In this document: one piece after another, positions 46,095 through 50,359 of the stretch
How the letters are laid out: each line of letters opens with the position of its first letter
How positions within the stretch are numbered: the first letter of the stretch is position 1
NCBI GenBank assembly: GCA_023419315.1
Contig: JAEZYE010000038.1
Coordinates: 1 to 50,359, forward strand
Source: Pseudomonadota bacterium
Lineage (GTDB): Bacteria > Pseudomonadota > Gammaproteobacteria > Xanthomonadales > Xanthomonadaceae
Length of the DNA: 50,359 nucleotides
Reading direction: 5' to 3'
Notes under the pieces: generated by a model
What the model was told of the DNA's origin: nothing
The model's database searches: none
The model's input: the letters and a program-made list of their open reading frames with translations, nothing else
Translations under genes and position numbers: made by a program

Positions 46095-47342
46095 TCAGCG
46101 GCCAAGCCAGCGCAATGCACCTTCGGCGGCGCGCAACCCACTTGCGTAGCAGGCAGTCAACAGATAGCCGCCGGTCGGCGCTTCCCAATCCAGCATTTCC
46201 CCGGCCGCGAACACGCCGGGAAGGGCGCGGATCATCAACGTGTCGTCCAGCGCTTCCAGCCGGATGCCGCCCGCGCTGCTGATGGCTTCGGCAATCGGGC
46301 GCGGGCGAACCAGGCGAAGCGGCAGATGCTTGATCGCACCCACCAGCGCGGCCGGATCCTGCCGCTGCGCGGGCGTCAGCACTTCATGCAGCAATGCCAC
46401 GCGCACGGCATCGAGGCCGGCCTGCCGCCGCAGGTATTCGCCGAGGCTGCGTGATCCGCGTGGACGCGACAGGTCGCGGTGCAGGCGATCCGCATCGCGT
46501 CCGGGCGCCAGATCCAGTTCGAGCAGCGCACTGCCGTCGCGCGCGATGCCGTCACGCAATCGCGCCGACAGGGCATAGATCAGGCTGCCTTCGATGCCGG
46601 TGGCGGTGATTACGCATTCGCCCTGCAATCGCTGCAGGTCACCCTGCGCGTTTCGCCATTGCGCCACCACCGGCTTCAGCGGCGTGCCGGCGAAACGCGT
46701 GGCGATGTGCTCGCTCCAGTCGATGTCGAAGCCGCAGTTGGCCGGCTGCAGATCCGCGATGTCCACTTTGCGCGCGCGCAACCACGGCACCCACTGGCCA
46801 TCGGAACCGAGTTCGGGCCAGCTGCCGCCGCCCAGCGCCAGCACCACGACGTCGGCGCTGGCATCGATGCGTCCGTCCGGTGTGTCGAAACGCAACGTCC
46901 GTCCGTCGATGTCGCCGCACCAGCGGTGCTGCACGTGGAAACGCACGCCTTGTTCGCGCAGCCGGCGCACCCAGCCGCGCAGCAACGGCGCGGCCTTGAG
47001 GTCGATCGGGAACACGCGCCCCGAACTGCCGACGAAGGTCTCCACGCCCAGCCCGGCCGCCCAGCGGCGCAACGCATCGGCATCGAAGTCGCGCAGCCAG
47101 CCGGCCACGGCGTCGCGGCGCGGACCGTAGCGCTCGACGAACTGCGGCCAGGCGTCGGAGTGGGTGAGGTTCAAGCCGCCCTTGCCGGCGATCAGCACCT
47201 TGCGGCCGACCGAGCCCTTGGCCTCGTACAGATCGACCTCCAGCCCGGCCGCGCGCAGGCGTTCGGCGGCGAACAGGCCGGCGGGGCCGCCACCGACGAC
47301 GAGCGCGCGGGCGGGAGAGGAAGCAGCAGGGGCAGCGGACAT
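46095..47342 (-). CDS. HI0933-family FAD-dependent flavoprotein (TIGR03862-like)
   Basis: The product (415 residues) starts with a Rossmann FAD site (ARALVVGGGPAGLFAAERLR), includes GRKVLIAGKGGLNLTHSDA (family signature), VVVLALGGGSWPELGSDG and the C-terminal FAD-closing LPGVFAAGEMLDWEAPTGGY. These are the hallmarks of the HI0933/BaiN group, annotated generally as NAD(P)/FAD oxidoreductases of unknown substrate. No motif points to a specific reaction. The start ATG at 47340-47342 has a poor ribosome site. It is divergent from the beta-lactamase-like gene with a 110-base gap. Confidence 0.9.
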   Translation of the reverse strand: MSAAPAASSPARALVVGGGPAGLFAAERLRAAGLEVDLYEAKGSVGRKVLIAGKGGLNLTHSDAWPQFVERYGPRRDAVAGWLRDFDADALRRWAAGLGVETFVGSSGRVFPIDLKAAPLLRGWVRRLREQGVRFHVQHRWCGDIDGRTLRFDTPDGRIDASADVVVLALGGGSWPELGSDGQWVPWLRARKVDIADLQPANCGFDIDWSEHIATRFAGTPLKPVVAQWRNAQGDLQRLQGECVITATGIEGSLIYALSARLRDGIARDGSALLELDLAPGRDADRLHRDLSRPRGSRSLGEYLRRQAGLDAVRVALLHEVLTPAQRQDPAALVGAIKHLPLRLVRPRPIAEAISSAGGIRLEALDDTLMIRALPGVFAAGEMLDWEAPTGGYLLTACYASGLRAAEGALRWLGR

Positions 47343-47452
47343 CGCGCCATTATGCCAAGCCGACTGCGCCGGCAATGACCATCGGCGCAGGACCGGGCGC
47401 CGGTTTCTGTCGTATCGTTCGGGCCTCTTCGCGTATTCCGGGGATCAGCCAG

Positions 47453-49087
47453 ATGCATATCCGATCGCGTGCCGGCTTGGCCGGCGCTGTGTTGTTGTCG
47501 TTCGCGCTGTGGACGGGCGCGGCCGTCGCCCAGTCACACGCCCCGGCGCAAGCGCCGGTATTGCCGGATCAATTGCAGGATTTCGACGCCTATGTCGAAG
47601 CCGTGCGCAAGCAGTTCGACGTGCCGGGCATCGCGGTGGCGATCGTCAAGGACGGCGAGATCGTGCTGGAACGCGGCTACGGCGTACGCGAAATGGGCAA
47701 GACAGCCAAAGTCGACGCGCATACGCTGTTCGCCATCGCGTCCAACACCAAGGCCTTCACGGCGACCTCGCTGGAGATGCTGGCCGACGAAGGCAAGTTG
47801 AGCATGGACGACCGCGTCATCGACCACCTGCCGTGGTTCCGCATGGCCGACCCGTATGTCACCCGTGAAATGCGCATCCGCGATCTGCTCGCGCATCGCA
47901 GCGGCCTGGGGCTGGGCGCAGGCGATCTGCTGTACTGGCCGACCACGACCTATTCCAATCGCGAAGTCGCCGAACGCCTGAAGGACGTGCCGCTGACGGG
48001 CGGATTCCGCAGCCAGTACGCCTACGACAACATCCTGTTCGGCGTCGCGCAGTTGGTGATCGAAGAAGCCAGCGGCATGAGCTACGAACAGTTCCTGCGC
48101 ACGCGCATCTTCCAGCCGCTGGGCATGACGTCCACGCGCTTCAACAGCGATTTCCTCAAGCCCGCCGACAACGTGGCGACCGGCCATGCCAAGGCCGATT
48201 TCAAGGATCTGCAGCCGGCGCCGCGGATGACGTGGTCGAACGTGGCCGGCGCGGGCGGCATCTATTCCAGCGTCCATGACATGAGCCTGTGGATGCGCAC
48301 GCAACTGGCCGGCGGCACCTACACCGACGCACAGGGCAAGCTGCAGCAGTTGTTCACGCCGCGCCGCCAGCGCGACATGTGGTCGATGGTCACGCCGATC
48401 CCGGTCTCCGAGCCGAAGATCGAATTGCTCAAGCGCGCCAAGCCGAACTACCTGGGGTATGGCGAGGGCTGGATGCTCTCGGACTATCGCGGGCAGAAGC
48501 TGGTGTGGCACACGGGCGGCTGGCCGGGCATGGTCTCGCGCGTGACCCTGGTGCCGGAGCAGAAACTTGGTGTCGTCGTGCTGACCAGCCAGGAAGTGGG
48601 CGCGGCATTCAACGCGGTGACGATGCGCGCGCTCGACGCCTATCTCGATGCGCCGAAGACCGACTGGCTGGCCGGGTACGCGGAAGCCGTCGCCAAGTCG
48701 CAGGGCGACGCCGACGAAAGCTGGAAGAAGCATCTGGCCGCGCGCGCCGCGGATTCGAAACCGTCGCTGCCGCTGGACAAGTACGCCGGCACCTTGCGCG
48801 ATCCCTGGTATGGCGATGTGACGATCACCCGCGAAGGCGACGCGCTCGTGTTGCGTTTCAGCCGCACGCCGGAGCTGGTCGGCGATTTGTCGCACTGGCA
48901 GCACGACACGTTCGTCGTGCGCTGGCGCGAGCGCTGGCTCAATGCGGATGCGTTCCTCAATTTCGCGCTGACGCCGGACGGCGAGATTCGTGAAGCGCGG
49001 ATGGAAGCCATCTCACCGCTGACGGATTTCAGCTTCGACTTCCATGATCTGCGGCTGGCGCCGATCGCGCCGGACGCGCGTCACTGA
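47453..49087 (+). CDS. Secreted class C beta-lactamase-like serine hydrolase
   Basis: The protein (544 residues) has a signal peptide (AGAVLLSFALWTGAAVAQ) and the three catalytic motifs of the class C/D-aminopeptidase fold: S97-x-x-K100 (SNTK), Y191-x-N193 (YDN) and H353-T-G (WHTGGW). A C-terminal extension (about 440-544; DKYAGTLRDPWYGDVTITRE) resembles DUF3471, an accessory beta-barrel. Such proteins are peptidases or esterases of the periplasm more often than true beta-lactamases. The substrate is unknown. The ATG at 47453 is chosen because it starts the signal peptide. Confidence 0.92.
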   Translation: MHIRSRAGLAGAVLLSFALWTGAAVAQSHAPAQAPVLPDQLQDFDAYVEAVRKQFDVPGIAVAIVKDGEIVLERGYGVREMGKTAKVDAHTLFAIASNTKAFTATSLEMLADEGKLSMDDRVIDHLPWFRMADPYVTREMRIRDLLAHRSGLGLGAGDLLYWPTTTYSNREVAERLKDVPLTGGFRSQYAYDNILFGVAQLVIEEASGMSYEQFLRTRIFQPLGMTSTRFNSDFLKPADNVATGHAKADFKDLQPAPRMTWSNVAGAGGIYSSVHDMSLWMRTQLAGGTYTDAQGKLQQLFTPRRQRDMWSMVTPIPVSEPKIELLKRAKPNYLGYGEGWMLSDYRGQKLVWHTGGWPGMVSRVTLVPEQKLGVVVLTSQEVGAAFNAVTMRALDAYLDAPKTDWLAGYAEAVAKSQGDADESWKKHLAARAADSKPSLPLDKYAGTLRDPWYGDVTITREGDALVLRFSRTPELVGDLSHWQHDTFVVRWRERWLNADAFLNFALTPDGEIREARMEAISPLTDFSFDFHDLRLAPIAPDARH

Positions 49088-49115
49088 GGGCGCGCACGAG
49101 CCGCGCATACGAAAA

Positions 49116-49145
49116 CGGCCGGGAGCGCGATGCGCTGCCCGGCCG
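49116..49145. terminator. Bidirectional hairpin terminator
   Basis: CGGCCGGG-AGCGC and GCGCT-GCCCGGCCG build a long GC stem with an A-run on the left and TTT on the right, between two convergent genes. It can serve both. Confidence 0.8.
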
Positions 49146-49166
49146 CGTTTCTCGATGCAATGACGG

Positions 49167-49610
49167 TCAGTCGCGCTTTTCGTGCGGCTTGACGTCGAGC
49201 AGTTCCACCTCGAACACCAGCGACGCGTTCGGCGGAATCACGCCGCCCGCACCTTCGCGGCCATAGCCGAGTTCAGCGGGAATGAGCAGCAGGCGCTTGC
49301 CGCCGACATTCATGCCGGCGACGCCGTCATCCCAGCCGCGGATGACCTGGCCTGCTCCCAGCAGAAAGGTGAAGGGCTCGCCGCGATCCACCGAACTGTC
49401 GAACTTTTCGCCGCGGCGATCCGGCTGGCGCACGTCGTACAGCCAACCGGTGTAGTGCACGGTGACATCGGAACCGGACGTCGCGACCGCGCCCTGGCCT
49501 TCCTGCTGTTCGATGCGCTGGAGTTCGGCGACGCTGCCGCCGGGCGGCGGACCGGGATCGGCGCAGGCGGTGAGCAGGCACGCGAGAATCAAGGGCAACC
49601 AGCGGGGCAT
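49167..49610 (-). CDS. FKBP-type peptidyl-prolyl isomerase lipoprotein
   Basis: The protein (147 residues) has a lipoprotein signal (PLILACLLTAC, with the lipid on C16) followed by one FKBP domain: VTVHYTGWLYD, FDSSVDRGEPFTFLLGAGQV, IRGWDDGVAGMNVGGKRLLL, IPAELGYG, SLVFEVELLDV. The hydrophobic pocket residues (Y, F, D, F, V, I, W, Y) are in place, so it should catalyse proline isomerisation in the periplasm and assist folding of envelope proteins. The ATG follows AGGAACGATCC. It is monocistronic and convergent with the hydrolase gene. Confidence 0.94.
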   Translation of the reverse strand: MPRWLPLILACLLTACADPGPPPGGSVAELQRIEQQEGQGAVATSGSDVTVHYTGWLYDVRQPDRRGEKFDSSVDRGEPFTFLLGAGQVIRGWDDGVAGMNVGGKRLLLIPAELGYGREGAGGVIPPNASLVFEVELLDVKPHEKRD

Positions 49611-49723
49611 GGATCGTTCCTGTCGGAAGAAAAGCGCGCGGCAGCTTAACCGATTCTTCGCACGCGCCCGCCCGGGTAGCGCGCCGGTTTCGGTAGCATG
49701 GCCGCCCCGACGAAGGAATCGGC

Positions 49724-50089
49724 ATGTCCAAACGCCTGTTCAACCTGCGCAACGTCCCCGCGGACGAAGCCGATGAAATCCGTGCGCTGCTCGACCGCGA
49801 ACGCCTTGACTGGTACGAGACGCCGCCCAGTCCGTGGGGGATTTCGCACGGCGCGCTGTGGCTGTCCGAGGCGGCCGATCATCCGCGCGCCAAGGCGCTG
49901 CTGGATGCGTACCAGCGCGAGCGCGGCGAACGGGCCCGCCGCGAGCATGCCGATGCGGTGCGGGAGGGACGTGCGGAGACGTTCGCTTCGTTGTTGCGCA
50001 TGCGGCCGGTGTTCGTGGTGGTGACGTTGGGGGCGATTGTGTTCATTGTGGCGTTGACGTTGGCGTTGCCGTTTCTGTTGTTGGGGTGA
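49724..50089 (+). CDS. DUF6164 family protein
   Basis: The 121-residue protein starts MSKRLFNLRNVPADEADEIR, followed by RALLDRERLDWYETPPSPWG and LWLSEAADHPRAKALLDAYQ. It ends in one membrane helix (VVVTLGAIVFIVALTLALPF). This order matches DUF6164, a short family that from memory is common in Xanthomonadales. The function is unknown; it is probably a tail-anchored protein with a small cytosolic domain (2-85) shaped like DUF2007. The ATG follows GAAGGAAT. Confidence 0.87.
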   Translation: MSKRLFNLRNVPADEADEIRALLDRERLDWYETPPSPWGISHGALWLSEAADHPRAKALLDAYQRERGERARREHADAVREGRAETFASLLRMRPVFVVVTLGAIVFIVALTLALPFLLLG

Positions 50090-50359
50090 GGGTGTGTGTG
50101 TTGTGGCTGGGGTCATTTCGTAGCTGCGGGGTGCGGTATGCGGAGTGCGTTGCGCCGTTCTTGGCGGGTTTGTTGGGGGGGCGGCTGAAGCGCGCAAGAG
50201 CCAGAGCAAGAGCCAGAGCCAGAGCAAGAGCCAGAAGCTTTCGCGCTTTGCGCGAGTTCCTTTTGTCTTGTCAAAAGGAACCAAAACCGTTGGCGCCCGA
50301 CAGTCGCCGGAGCTTCGCTCCGGTGCCCTGCGCTTCTCGCCGTCCGGGGCACGGCGCCC
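50090..50359. repeat. Repetitive, hairpin-rich 3' region
   Basis: No gene is supported here. A degenerate tandem run of six-base AGAGCC/AGAGCA units occupies about 50195-50235, followed by a hairpin GTTCCTTTTG/CAAAAGGAAC (50256-50281) and a second one CCGGAGC-TTC-GCTCCGG (50307-50323). This combination is recalled as a widespread intergenic pattern in Xanthomonadaceae that is often mis-annotated as protein. Confidence 0.6.

Noticed and set aside
49646..50284. Minus-strand frame of 212 codons covering the DUF6164 gene and the repeats
   Set aside because: Its first part (runs of Leu and Trp) comes from the hexamer run, and the rest is antisense to a real gene. This pattern is a known annotation artefact in related genomes (recalled).
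30..50350. tRNA, rRNA or riboswitch genes
   Set aside because: No cloverleaf with a GTTCRA arm, rRNA segment or known riboswitch core was noticed while reading; a covariance search (tRNAscan-SE, Rfam) would decide.

Overview
The window is high-GC chromosomal DNA from a gammaproteobacterium, most likely the Xanthomonadaceae (Lysobacter/Luteimonas-like). This rests on gene content and style: a DUF6164 protein, a Wzc/Wza exopolysaccharide locus, an otsBA trehalose operon, many GTG/ATGA-coupled starts, and palindromic intergenic repeats of the GTGGGAGCG type. The genus is an inference. No rRNA, tRNA or CRISPR array was seen.

Layout. 1-345: the end of an IS3-family element interrupting a small secreted-protein gene. 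541-3210: a small hypothetical gene, a UbiB/AarF-type kinase and a GIY-YIG-like protein. 3231-4751 (minus): a compact operon around a UdgX-type uracil-DNA glycosylase with two tiny hydrophilic proteins. 5113-11255: a stress-flavoured accessory block (Cys-rich protein, CBS-domain protein, BON-domain protein, KGG protein, two lipoproteins) built round an NtrC-class sigma-54 response regulator and an overlapping 78-residue histidine phosphotransfer-like protein. 11277-14393: a thioredoxin-reductase-like flavoprotein and an MscS channel. 14417-19823 (minus): otsB-otsA-glycosyltransferase-debranching enzyme, joined by 4-base overlaps. 19940-23473: an MgtC-like protein and a PAS/degenerate-GGDEF/EAL phosphodiesterase. 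24256-25807: small proteins and a ferritin-like protein.

25948-43037 is a Wzx/Wzy-type exopolysaccharide locus. It runs: low-molecular-weight tyrosine phosphatase, WecA-like initiating transferase fused to a WecB-like domain, Wzc tyrosine autokinase, asparagine-synthetase-like ligase, two beta-helix exported proteins, terminator; then GT4, flippase, pyruvyl transferase, GT2, EpsG-type polymerase, DUF218 protein and Wza lipoprotein, ending in a perfect hairpin terminator. 43515-50089 holds housekeeping genes: an FMN glutamate-synthase-like protein, an HI0933-type flavoprotein, a class C beta-lactamase-like hydrolase, an FKBP lipoprotein and a DUF6164 protein. The last 270 bases are repetitive.

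The most interesting signal is regulatory. Near-perfect sigma-54 (-24/-12) promoters precede the BON gene, both lipoprotein genes, the KGG gene and the EAL gene. All but the last flank the sigma-54 activator and its possible phosphotransfer partner, so this looks like a local stress regulon. Second in interest are the WecA fusion to a WecB-like domain that has lost its catalytic motifs, and the asparagine-synthetase-like ligase without its glutaminase half.
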